Source: Geothrix edaphica (GTDB taxonomy: Bacteria; Acidobacteriota; Holophagae; Holophagales; Holophagaceae). From it: a DNA stretch of 64,000 nucleotides. Both the position numbers and the translations under genes were made by a program. The stretch spans positions 930,001 to 994,000 of the forward strand of contig NZ_BSDC01000001.1 in the NCBI RefSeq assembly GCF_030268045.1, read 5' to 3'. How positions within the stretch are numbered: the first letter of the stretch is position 1; each line of letters begins with the position of its first letter. The notes beneath the pieces were generated by a model that saw only the letters and a program-made list of their open reading frames with translations, did no database searches and was not told where the DNA came from. Below, piece after piece: positions 18,793-27,692 of the stretch.

Positions 18793-19609
18793 GCTGGTCG
18801 TCGCCCTCCTGGCCTTCCGGCTGCTGACCGCCCAACCGGCGCCGGAAACCGGGCCCAGTCCCGCGTTGCTGGCAGCCTCGCGGGCGCCGGTCCTCCGGCC
18901 GGGCGAGGGTTTCGCCATCACCCTGGGGGACGGCGAAGTGCGCGCCTTTGGGGAGGCCCGGAAGGAGGCTCCCATGGGCAGCCTCGCCAAGCTGGTCTGG
19001 ATGCGGCTGGAAGGGGCCGAGTGGTCCAGCTCGGGCGTCCAGTACCGGTGCAAAGGCACTGATGGGCCCTTCGTGTGCTGGAATCGCGAGGGCCACGGCC
19101 GGGTGGACTTGGGCCGCGCCCTCCAGGAGAGCTGCAACCTGGCCTTCCTGGTCTGGATCGCGGGGTCCCGGGAGCGCTGGCTGCAGGACTACGGCCCGGA
19201 TGCGGCCCGGGCGCGCCTGGAGGATGTCTTCCAGCCCTTCCTGGGCCGCCGCCTGCCACTGGGGGAAGGCCTGCCGCCCCTGACCGCGGCCTGGGTGGGC
19301 GACGGAGACCTGCTGCGGACCAGCCCCGAGGCCTTCCTTCGCTGGCTCATGGAACCGGACCAGGCGGAGGTGGTCACCTTCGGGAAGCGCTTCCTGGCGG
19401 GCTATTGGGTGGAATTCATGGATCTCTTCGGCAAGGAGGGCTGGTGGTTCAAGACCGGTACCGGCCCGGTGCCCGGCGAACCTACGGCCACCAGCGCCTG
19501 GGTGGCCGGTGGGCGCGGCTCCGCCCTCGTGGTGCTCCACCTGCCGCGGGGCCGGGGCAAGCAGGAGGGCATGGTGCGCATCCGGGAGATCCTGGGGCTG
19601 AAGCCTTGA
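18779..19609 (+). CDS. Penicillin-binding-protein-like serine transpeptidase/beta-lactamase fold (YfaQ/DUF2300-related?)
   Basis: The protein has 276 residues with a signal peptide (LRLVVALLAFRLLTAQ). All three active-site motifs of the penicillin-binding/class D beta-lactamase fold are present in the right order: SLAK (Ser68-Lys71), SCN (118-120) and KTG in WWFKTGTG (225-227). The spacings fit small PBPs. The likely role is DD-transpeptidase or carboxypeptidase action on peptidoglycan, or a related acyl-serine chemistry. The ATG at 18779 overlaps the DUF2135 gene by 14 bases. In E. coli the tandem DUF2300 gene yfaQ occupies this neighbourhood, so the two genes here may be the halves of one such protein. 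Confidence 0.75.
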   Translation: MWNLRLVVALLAFRLLTAQPAPETGPSPALLAASRAPVLRPGEGFAITLGDGEVRAFGEARKEAPMGSLAKLVWMRLEGAEWSSSGVQYRCKGTDGPFVCWNREGHGRVDLGRALQESCNLAFLVWIAGSRERWLQDYGPDAARARLEDVFQPFLGRRLPLGEGLPPLTAAWVGDGDLLRTSPEAFLRWLMEPDQAEVVTFGKRFLAGYWVEFMDLFGKEGWWFKTGTGPVPGEPTATSAWVAGGRGSALVVLHLPRGRGKQEGMVRIREILGLKP

Positions 19610-21087
19610 TCGTTCTGGCTGTGGCGGCCCCCGCGCCGCCGTTCACGCCTCCGGTGATCGACGGGGATCCTGCCGCCCAGCAGGCCGTGGAAACGGCCTT
19701 GCGGCAGTCGTTCGCCGCCACGACGGCCTTCGGGGCATGGCCCCCCGGGCCCTGGCGTGTGGTCATCCACGCTGACGCCACCGCCTTCGAGCGGACCACG
19801 GGCGGGGCCCCAAGTGCGCGCAGCGGCCAGTGGGTGGGGGCCACGCTGCACCTGCGGCCCTGGGAACAGCTGCAGCGGCGGGACCTGGGCGCGATCCTGC
19901 GCCACGAGCTGACGCACCGGCGCCTGGCGAAGGCGGGGCTGCGCCGGTGGACGGAGGAGGCCCGCTGCCAGTGGGCGGAAGGCCATTCGGGCCCGCCGAA
20001 GGTCTGGCCTGTCGCGCCTCCCGGCGGGCTGCAGGCGCGCCTCGACCGGGCCCTGGCGGGTGGCACCACTCGCGAGCAGCACTGGGCCTATGGGTGGCTG
20101 CGGGCCTGGCTGCGGGGTGAGCCCCTGCCGGCACCGCCCAGCGCCCGGGCGCCCCGGAGGGACGCGTGGGTGAAGGAGGCCGCCACCCTGGCGGAAACCG
20201 TCACGGTGGTGTGGCCGCCCGAGCGCCTCCGCCATCCGATGATCGTGAATGGACATCGACTGTCGCATCGAGCGGGCGGGACCTGGCGCTTCCAGGGGCA
20301 GGTCCGATTTGGTGGGGGCTCCCCCGTCCACACCCTGGCCGGTCGCGTGGTGGTGCGCGCCGAGGCCCGCGGCTGGCGGCTTGCCTGGACGGCCTCCCGG
20401 GCCGCCTGGGTTGCCGCGGCCACCGAGGGCGAACTCGGGGCCGAGGCCCCCTTCGAAGCGCGACGGGCCCTGGCGGCTGTGTTGCAGCGCTGGCTGGAGG
20501 GCCATCGCCATCAGCATCCCGGCGGTGTCCTCTGTCCTCTGACGCACTGTGCGGTGGTGCGGGGAAAGGCCTCGATCGATACGCTCCGTGCGGCCGCGAC
20601 GGCACCACGCTTGGATGTGGATCCCCGCTGGGCCTTCTTCACGGGCTCATCCGGCGGTCACCCTCTCAGTCCCCGCGAGGTCTGGGGTGGGGGGCCCGAG
20701 GGTCCCGGCGGGGGCACGGAGGTTCCAGGCGACCGCTGGCTGGCTTGGGAGCGCACCCTCAGCCCAGGACAGGCCAGTGCGCTGAAGCAGGATGTGCGGC
20801 CCAGCCTGAAGCCGGGCCAGAAGGGCCTGAAGCTGGGGGACTCCGGGCCCTATGCGGTCGAGGAACTGCGGCTGGCCGCGGGGCGGCGCTTCGGCTGGAC
20901 CACCTGGCCCAGCAACGCCTGCGAGGCGGAGGCGCTGCCCGACGGGTCGCTGCGGCTGCACGGCTGGGGCTGGGGCCACAATGTGGGCCTCTGCCTTGCC
21001 ACGGCCCGCTTCCGGGCAGAGCAGGGCGCCACCGCGGAGCAGATCCTGGCGGAAGCCTACCCTGCTTCGTGGAGAGGCGCCCCATGA
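19606..21087 (+). CDS. Secreted protein with HExxH motif and SpoIID-like C-terminus (YfaQ/DUF2300-like)
   Basis: The predicted start is TTG at 19606, which overlaps the preceding TGA (TTGA); no better start exists nearby. Of 493 residues, the N-terminal part holds RHELTH (HExxH, 100-104) followed by RRWTEEA (115-119), the pattern of gluzincin zinc peptidases in which a downstream Glu is the third ligand. The C-terminal ~70 residues contain LHGWGWGHNVGLCLATARF (from 451), close to the SpoIID/LytB motif of GHGVGLCQ-type peptidoglycan amidases. The signal peptide is weak (IVLAVAAPAPP). The role is probably on cell wall or protein substrates, with the cluster's other members. Confidence 0.7.
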   Translation: MIVLAVAAPAPPFTPPVIDGDPAAQQAVETALRQSFAATTAFGAWPPGPWRVVIHADATAFERTTGGAPSARSGQWVGATLHLRPWEQLQRRDLGAILRHELTHRRLAKAGLRRWTEEARCQWAEGHSGPPKVWPVAPPGGLQARLDRALAGGTTREQHWAYGWLRAWLRGEPLPAPPSARAPRRDAWVKEAATLAETVTVVWPPERLRHPMIVNGHRLSHRAGGTWRFQGQVRFGGGSPVHTLAGRVVVRAEARGWRLAWTASRAAWVAAATEGELGAEAPFEARRALAAVLQRWLEGHRHQHPGGVLCPLTHCAVVRGKASIDTLRAAATAPRLDVDPRWAFFTGSSGGHPLSPREVWGGGPEGPGGGTEVPGDRWLAWERTLSPGQASALKQDVRPSLKPGQKGLKLGDSGPYAVEELRLAAGRRFGWTTWPSNACEAEALPDGSLRLHGWGWGHNVGLCLATARFRAEQGATAEQILAEAYPASWRGAP

Positions 21088-21335
21088 CCTGGTGGCTGTA
21101 CCTGCTCCGTTGCGTGGACGGCACGCTCTACTGCGGCATTGCGCTCGATGTGGAGGCGCGGTTGCAGCAGCACCGCGAAGGCAAGGGCGCCAAGTACACC
21201 AGGGGCCGCGGGCCCCTGGTGCTGGTCTACCGCGAGGCCTGTGGCTCGAAGGCCGAGGCGCTGCGGCGGGAGCGGACCATCAAGCGCCTGAAGCGCCCGG
21301 CCAAGGAGGCCCTGATCGCTACAGGAAGACCGTGA
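21084..21335 (+). CDS. GIY-YIG nuclease domain protein (UPF0213-like)
   Basis: Eighty-three residues: TWWLYLLRCVDGTLYCGIALD is the GIY-YIG strand pair in its YLL...LYCGI form, followed by ARLQQHREGKGAKYTRGRGPLVLVY (catalytic Arg region) and EALRRERTIKRL, in which the metal-binding Glu is present. Small GIY-YIG proteins of this group are presumed DNA nucleases of unknown role. The start overlaps the cluster's last stop (ATGA), so it is read on the same message. Its end overlaps a convergent gene by 17 bases. Confidence 0.88.
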   Translation: MTWWLYLLRCVDGTLYCGIALDVEARLQQHREGKGAKYTRGRGPLVLVYREACGSKAEALRRERTIKRLKRPAKEALIATGRP

Positions 21336-22143
21336 TCGCGATGCGGATCCCCGGGTGGCGGGGATTGACCAGGTAGTAGCCATCGCCGTAGTAGTCGACG
21401 TACACCCGGTCCGTCAGGTACCAGTCATCCACCCAGAACTCCGGCCAGGGATCCACGATGAGGAACCAGTAGCCCCCGCACCGGAACCGGGGATAGCCCT
21501 GGTAGATCACGGGGCGGCTGCCGATGAGGAAGGGATGCTGATAGCCGAAGCGGGAGACGAACTGCGGCTCGGGGATGCGATAGCCACCGTAGCCACCACG
21601 CTGGGCCCAGGTCCGGTGGTCGCGCTCCCATTGATGAGCGCGATGTTCCCGCCAGCTGGAGCGGGCGGGCCAGGCGTCGCGGCGCCATGTGTCCCGCGCC
21701 TGCCAGGCACGGGCGGTCTCGGCGGCGCGTGGAGAGGGGCGCGCCTCACGCGCCTGCGGGCGGGAGGGCTCCCGGCGGTCGGAAGGCGGTCTCATGGTGC
21801 CGGGCGCCTCGCGCCGCTCCATGCGTCCCTCGGGGCGTCCCTCTGCGCGACCTTCGGGCCGGGTGGAACGCTCCTGCCGTTCGGGCCGTGCCTGGCGTTC
21901 GGGTCCAGGCATGGGGCGCGCCCGCTCCATGTCCCGCGAGGGGTGGGGTGCCTGGGGGGCGACTCTCGTGGGTGAGGGCTGCTCCCGGCCTCGTTCAGGA
22001 GCGCGACGTTCGGGGGGGCGACCTTCATGGGGGCGATCCGGCCGGGGACCTTCTTCCCGGCGGTCGTGTTGGGCCGAGGCCGGCATGGCCAGGATGGTCA
22101 GAAGCGACAGAACCAGAGGGCTGGACGTTCGATGGCGCGTCAT
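21319..22143 (-). CDS. Secreted Pro/Arg/Glu-rich protein with aromatic C-terminal domain
   Basis: The start codon at 22143 follows AAAGGAGAAG, and a signal peptide follows (PLVLSLLTILAMPASA). Residues ~27-170 are low complexity, dominated by Pro, Arg, Glu and Gly with short repeats such as RPERQER and GRAEGRPEGRMERRE, then Trp/Arg-rich helices. The last ~90 residues are rich in Tyr, Trp and Gly (YPRFRCGGYWFLIVDPWPEF) and look like the small beta domain found in many secreted acidobacterial and proteobacterial proteins. Function unknown; probably envelope-located. A sigma-54-like promoter lies upstream. Confidence 0.75.
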   Translation of the reverse strand: MTRHRTSSPLVLSLLTILAMPASAQHDRREEGPRPDRPHEGRPPERRAPERGREQPSPTRVAPQAPHPSRDMERARPMPGPERQARPERQERSTRPEGRAEGRPEGRMERREAPGTMRPPSDRREPSRPQAREARPSPRAAETARAWQARDTWRRDAWPARSSWREHRAHQWERDHRTWAQRGGYGGYRIPEPQFVSRFGYQHPFLIGSRPVIYQGYPRFRCGGYWFLIVDPWPEFWVDDWYLTDRVYVDYYGDGYYLVNPRHPGIRIAITVFL

Positions 22144-22195
22144 GGACTTCTCCTTTCCACATCCTCGATGGAGGCACTGGATAAGATGCTGGCAA

Positions 22196-22211
22196 AGCAG
22201 GATCAGTGCCA
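22196..22211 (-). promoter_or_regulatory. Possible sigma-54 (-24/-12) promoter
   Basis: On the minus strand TGGCAC-TGATC-CTGCT matches the sigma-54 pattern TGGCAC-N5-TTGCA, with the required GG-N10-GC spacing. The expected transcription start lies about 40 bases before the ATG at 22143, a normal leader. rpoN is present at 51.3 kb. No enhancer site was identified. Confidence 0.5.
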
Positions 22212-22282
22212 GCCCATGCTGCCCCACCACCGAGCCGGAGGTGTTCCGGCGCCGTCGAGATCGGCCCCAGACCTAGCCGGAA

Positions 22283-23041
22283 TCAGTGCTGCAGCAGGTT
22301 CCGCAGGTCGTCTATCTGCGCCTTCGAGGCCACCGGGCGGGCTGGCTGGGAACCATCGATGGGCACCGCGAGCACGTCCGCCGATTCGGCCTTTCGCGAA
22401 TCGCTCCGGGTCTCCACGACCAGGTAGACCGTTCGACGGAGGCTGTCGTAGTGCCAATTGGCGCACCTGGTTCCCGTGGCCGTGATCGCGTGCAGATTCC
22501 TGCCCGACGCGTCGCAGAGCCAGATCCTGGCCTCGTCGCCTTCATCGAGGCGGCCATTCCCGTTCGTGTCCGAGTCGACGATGCTCACCACCAGGCCGTC
22601 GACCCGGGCGCTCCTGCCCTCCTCTGCGTCCTCGAGGGTGTCATAGCGGAGGATGAGGCTTTTCCGGGATAGCAGGGGCCGGGATGCCAAGGTCTTCGCG
22701 TCCACGAAGAGGAGGTTGAAGAGCGGGACGCTCGGGGCACCCTTGCTGTAGCTCCCGATGCCTCGGGGTTCTTCGGGCTCCTGCGGGAGTCCCTCCACGG
22801 GAACGAGCAGGGTATCCGTACCCTTCATGGGCTTCGGGAGGCCGAGACGCAGGATGGCGGCCTGGGAGGGAGGAGCGTCCGCCGTGGTTGCCGGGGCCCC
22901 AGCCGGAAGGCTCTGGCCCCGGTCACGAGTGGGCCAGAGCGCAGTGAGGCCGGTGGTCAGCAGGACCAACAGGCCCACCAGCAGGAGCGTTCCGTTCACG
23001 GCCCAGAGGAGGTGGTTGTAGCGCTGGAGGTCGATCCTCAT
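22283..23041 (-). CDS. Membrane-anchored protein with EF-hand-like loop
   Basis: The product has 252 residues, with one transmembrane segment near the N-terminus (LLWAVNGTLLLVGLLVLLTT, residues 11-30) and a soluble domain presumably in the periplasm. Residues 156-167, DSDTNGNGRLDE, match a canonical calcium-binding EF-hand loop, and the preceding VDGLVVSIV fits a strand leading to it. The C-terminal part (ANWHYDSLRRTVYLVVE) looks beta-rich, like a TolB-type blade. The ATG overlaps the rpe stop (ATGA), so it is co-translated with rpe. No family recognised. Confidence 0.65.
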   Translation of the reverse strand: MRIDLQRYNHLLWAVNGTLLLVGLLVLLTTGLTALWPTRDRGQSLPAGAPATTADAPPSQAAILRLGLPKPMKGTDTLLVPVEGLPQEPEEPRGIGSYSKGAPSVPLFNLLFVDAKTLASRPLLSRKSLILRYDTLEDAEEGRSARVDGLVVSIVDSDTNGNGRLDEGDEARIWLCDASGRNLHAITATGTRCANWHYDSLRRTVYLVVETRSDSRKAESADVLAVPIDGSQPARPVASKAQIDDLRNLLQH

Positions 23042-23724
23042 GCCTGGCGTCCCGCGCCCATCTCCCGCAGCAGCGCGGCCACCGCGGCCTTGGGATCCTC
23101 CGCCTTGAACACCGCGTTGCCGGCCACGAGGCAGTCGGCGCCGGCGCGGACGAGCTCGGCGGCGTTCTTCAGACTCACCCCGCCATCCACCTGGATGAAG
23201 AAGGGCACCCCGCGAGCCGCCCGCAGGGCGTTGAGGCGCTTCACCTTGTCGAGGACGCGGGGGATGAAGCTCTGGCCGCCGAAACCCGGGTTCACGCTCA
23301 TGAGCAGCACGAAGTCGAAGTCTCCCACGAGGTCCACCAGGGTCTCGATGGGCGTGCCCGGATTCAGTACCACGCCGGCTTTGCCGCCTGCCTGGCGGAT
23401 GGCGGCGAGGGTGCGGTGCAGGTGGGGATCCGCCTCCTGGTGGATGCTCACCCAGTCGGCGCCGGCCTTCACGAAGTCCGCGGCGTAGCGCAGGGGCTCC
23501 AGGATCATCAGGTGGCAGTCCAGGGGCAGGGCGGTGGCCTTGCGCAGGCCCTCCACCACCGGCAGGCCGATGGTGATGTTCGGCACGAAGCGGCCGTCCA
23601 TGACGTCCACGTGCACCACCCGGGCGCCGGCGGATTCGATCATCCGCAGTTCCTCGCCCAGCCGCGTGAAGTCGGCGGAGAGCAGCGACGGGGCCAGCAG
23701 GGGGGCGGCGGGACGGAGGCTCAT
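23038..23724 (-). CDS. rpe: Ribulose-phosphate 3-epimerase
   Basis: Interconverts ribulose 5-phosphate and xylulose 5-phosphate in the pentose phosphate pathway. The 228 residues include every landmark: LLAPSLLSADFTRLGEEL, VHVDVMDGRFVPNITIG, PLDCHLMI, VLLMSVNPGFGGQSFI and FIQVDGGVSLKN (metal-binding Asp and His residues present). The frame is open far upstream; ATG at 23724 matches the family start. Confidence 0.95.
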   Translation of the reverse strand: MSLRPAAPLLAPSLLSADFTRLGEELRMIESAGARVVHVDVMDGRFVPNITIGLPVVEGLRKATALPLDCHLMILEPLRYAADFVKAGADWVSIHQEADPHLHRTLAAIRQAGGKAGVVLNPGTPIETLVDLVGDFDFVLLMSVNPGFGGQSFIPRVLDKVKRLNALRAARGVPFFIQVDGGVSLKNAAELVRAGADCLVAGNAVFKAEDPKAAVAALLREMGAGRQA

Positions 23725-23774
23725 GGCTCCAGTATTCCAGAGGCGGTCTCCATCCGCCGCGGAGATCCTTGTTT

Positions 23775-25379
23775 TCAGTGTCCGAGCGGCGCTTCCACGC
23801 CGTTCACCCACAGCCGTCCGGGCTTCACCTTCCGCAGGGCTTCGGGACTCACCTCCCCGAGGGGCACCTGGATCCACAGCAGGTCGGCCACGGCCCCCTT
23901 CTGGAGCGCGCCCAGGTCCTTGGCGCGGCCCAGGGCCGCGGCGTTCCCGGCCGTATAGGCACGGACGGCCTCGGCGCGGGTGAGGCGCTGGGCGGGCAGG
24001 AAGCCGCCGGGCGGGTTGCCGTCGGGATCCTGGCGGGTCTCGGCGGCAGCCAGGGCGATGAAGGGGTTGGCGTCCTCCACCGGGGCGTCGCTGCCGAAGG
24101 CGAGCAGGGCGCCGCCGTTCGCGAAGCTGCGCCAGGGGAAGGCTTCGTCCACGCGCCCGGGGCCCAGGCGGGCGGGAGTCCAGCTGTGATCCGAGGTGCA
24201 ATGGGTCGGCTGGATGCTGGCCACCACGCCCAGCTTCCCGAAGCGGGCGGCGTCTTGGGCCGTGACGATCTGGGCATGCTCGATGCGTGGGGGCAGGGCG
24301 CCCTTGCCCTTCTTCATGGCTTTTTCGAGCAGGTCCAGGGCCGCCCGGTTGGCCGCGTCGCCGATGGCGTGGATGGCCGGCTGGAATCCGGCCCGCAGGG
24401 TGATGGAGGCGTCCAGGGCGACCTTGGCCGGATCGGTGACCCACAGGCCCTGGGTGGATGGTTCGTCCGAATAGGGGGCGAGCAGCCGGGCGCCGCGGCT
24501 GCCCAGGGCGCCATCCAGATAGAACTTCACGCCCTGCACCTGGAAGAAGGCCAGGTTCTTCGCCCGGCCCTGCTTCAGCTCCCGGAGCATCAGGGCGTGA
24601 TCGTGGTTCAGGTAGGCGAAGACGCGGATGGGCAGGGTTCCCGCCGCGGCCAGGCGCCGGTAGGCCGCCAGCTCGCGGGCGCCGACACCCATGTCCGCCA
24701 CGGCCGTGAAGCCGTCGGCGCGCAGGGCGATGAGCCCGGCCTTCAGGCGGGCTTCAAGTTCGGTGGAGGTGGGTTCGGGGATGAGCTTCTCCACGAGCTG
24801 TGTGGCCGCATCCAGCAGGATGCCCGTGGGGCGCCCGGCGGCATCCTTGAGGATGCGTCCCCCCTTCGGGTCCGGCGTGCCGGGGCCGATGCCCGCCAGA
24901 GCCAGGGCCGCGCTGTTCACCCAGGCGGCGTGGCCGTCCACGCGCTGGAGGAAGGCGGGCCGGGCGCCGGTGAGGGCGTCCAGGTCGAGGGCCTTGGGGA
25001 AGGTCTTGGCGGGCCAGCGGTTCTGGTCCCAGCCCCGGCCCAGCACCCAGCCCTGCGGGTGGGCGGCGGCCCAGGCCCGGATGCGCGTCAGGGTGCCGTC
25101 CAGGTCCGCCGGTCCCGTGAGGTCCACCTTCCGGCTCAGGGCGCCCAGGCCGCCCACATGCGCGTGGCCCTCGATGAGCCCGGGCAGCAGTGTGCCCCCG
25201 GGCAGGTCCACGCGCCGGGCTGTCGGGTGGGCTTTGGCGAGGGTGTCAGGCGTGCCTACGGCCAGGATCCTCCCTTTCCCGATGGCCAGGGCCTGACCGT
25301 GCTGCGGGCCCTGGGGGGTCCAGAGGTCGGCACCGGCGAGAATCAGGATGGGAGCTGGCGGCGGAGGCGGCAGGGGCAT
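23775..25379 (-). CDS. YtcJ-type amidohydrolase (amidohydrolase 3 family)
   Basis: The protein has 534 residues: a small N-terminal beta domain (ILILAGADLWTP...ILAVGTPDTL), then GGTLLPGLIEGHAHVGGLG with metal-binding His72 and His74. GVKFYLDGALGSRGA carries the position of the bridging residue. IHAIGDAANRAALDL, PRIEHAQIV and FGSDAPVEDANPF complete the site. Family members hydrolyse amide bonds of diverse N-substituted compounds and the substrate here is unknown. There is no signal peptide. ATG at 25379 is chosen over an upstream frame extension that is not protein-like. Confidence 0.88.
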   Translation of the reverse strand: MPLPPPPPAPILILAGADLWTPQGPQHGQALAIGKGRILAVGTPDTLAKAHPTARRVDLPGGTLLPGLIEGHAHVGGLGALSRKVDLTGPADLDGTLTRIRAWAAAHPQGWVLGRGWDQNRWPAKTFPKALDLDALTGARPAFLQRVDGHAAWVNSAALALAGIGPGTPDPKGGRILKDAAGRPTGILLDAATQLVEKLIPEPTSTELEARLKAGLIALRADGFTAVADMGVGARELAAYRRLAAAGTLPIRVFAYLNHDHALMLRELKQGRAKNLAFFQVQGVKFYLDGALGSRGARLLAPYSDEPSTQGLWVTDPAKVALDASITLRAGFQPAIHAIGDAANRAALDLLEKAMKKGKGALPPRIEHAQIVTAQDAARFGKLGVVASIQPTHCTSDHSWTPARLGPGRVDEAFPWRSFANGGALLAFGSDAPVEDANPFIALAAAETRQDPDGNPPGGFLPAQRLTRAEAVRAYTAGNAAALGRAKDLGALQKGAVADLLWIQVPLGEVSPEALRKVKPGRLWVNGVEAPLGH

Positions 25380-25456
25380 GGGGCTCTCTCGGAGGGGAAG
25401 GGCCAGTGTAGCGTCACCCCTCACGTGGGCGATAAGGTGGATCCTTCGGAGGCTCC

Positions 25457-27110
<1,654 letters not shown>

Positions 27111-27112
<2 letters not shown>

Positions 27113-27122
27113 TCGTTCAAAA
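27111..27122 (-). promoter_or_regulatory. Second copy of the TTTTGAACGATC motif
   Basis: On the minus strand 27111-27122 read TTTTGAACGATC, identical to 1416-1427 in the palindrome behind the winged-helix regulator. Here it overlaps the mutase stop codon and stands 100 bp upstream of a cytochrome gene. A 12-base match could be chance. Confidence 0.25.
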
Positions 27123-27186
27123 CCCCACGATGTCTTGTGAGAACTCCTGATCCGGGTACCCTTATTGCAGTGCGGTCCCCAACCCC

Positions 27187-27204
27187 GTCCCGCTCCTGCG
27201 GGAC
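27187..27204 (+). promoter_or_regulatory. Leader hairpin before the small cytochrome gene
   Basis: GTCCCGC-TCCT-GCGGGAC is a perfect 7-bp stem with a 4-base loop, 9 bases upstream of the GGAGG ribosome binding site of the gene at 27222. There is no T run, so it is more likely an mRNA-stability or translation element than a terminator. Confidence 0.5.
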
Positions 27205-27221
27205 CCCCATCCGGAGGCACC

Positions 27222-27473
27222 ATGCGCATCACCACCCTCATCGCCGCCGCGGCGCTGATCCTCGCCGTTCCCGCCCAGGCCAAGATGCCGTGGGTCAAGA
27301 AGGCCCAGGAACTCGGCTTCGCCGAAGTCAAGGACTGCAAGGCCTGCCACGTCGGCGCTCCCAAGAAGGGCGGCGAGATGTCCGCCCGCGGCAAGTTCCT
27401 CGAAGAGACCAAGGCCAAGAAGAAGGCCACCGAAGTCGACCTCAACTGGCTGAAGGACTACAAGGGCAAGTGA
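27222..27473 (+). CDS. Small monoheme cytochrome c-like protein
   Basis: Eighty-three residues with a signal peptide (MRITTLIAAAALILAVPAQA) and one heme c site, CKACH (about residues 39-43), followed by a Lys-rich tail. GGAGG stands before the ATG and a strong terminator follows, so it is its own transcript. The signal peptide resembles that of the diheme protein at 32007, and both have CxACHxGAPK around a heme, so they look like paralogs. It probably shuttles electrons in the periplasm to or from the multiheme proteins next door. Confidence 0.85.
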   Translation: MRITTLIAAAALILAVPAQAKMPWVKKAQELGFAEVKDCKACHVGAPKKGGEMSARGKFLEETKAKKKATEVDLNWLKDYKGK

Positions 27474-27500
27474 ACCGCCGGCATCGGCTTCCGGACCTCA

Positions 27501-27527
27501 CCGGGCGGGTTTTCCGCCCGGTTTTTT
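27501..27527 (+). terminator. Rho-independent terminator after the small cytochrome gene
   Basis: CCGGGCGG-GTTTT-CCGCCCGG followed by TTTTTT, 27 bp after the stop codon; a perfect 8-bp GC stem. Confidence 0.93.
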
Positions 27528-27618
27528 CTGTACCCAGGGGTCGCCCTCACAGTGGATCCCGACACATGTAGCGACATCAATGTTCAGCTGGGCAAGGACT
27601 TGGATCTTCCCTGGTGTC

Positions 27619-27632
27619 GTGATCTAGATCAC
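27619..27632. promoter_or_regulatory. CRP/FNR-family-type palindrome before the 11-heme operon
   Basis: GTGATCTAGATCAC is a perfect 14-bp palindrome containing the TGAT-N4-ATCA / GTGA-N6-TCAC core used by the Crp/Fnr family. It lies 61 bp upstream of the cytochrome start at 27693. Candidate -10 elements downstream are TATCTT (27640) and TTATAG (27669); neither gives a textbook -41.5 spacing. Confidence 0.6.
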
Positions 27633-27692
27633 CAACAGGTATCTTAATGGGAGGCAACCGCGTTAGGGTTATAGGCGACACGTGAGGTAGCT

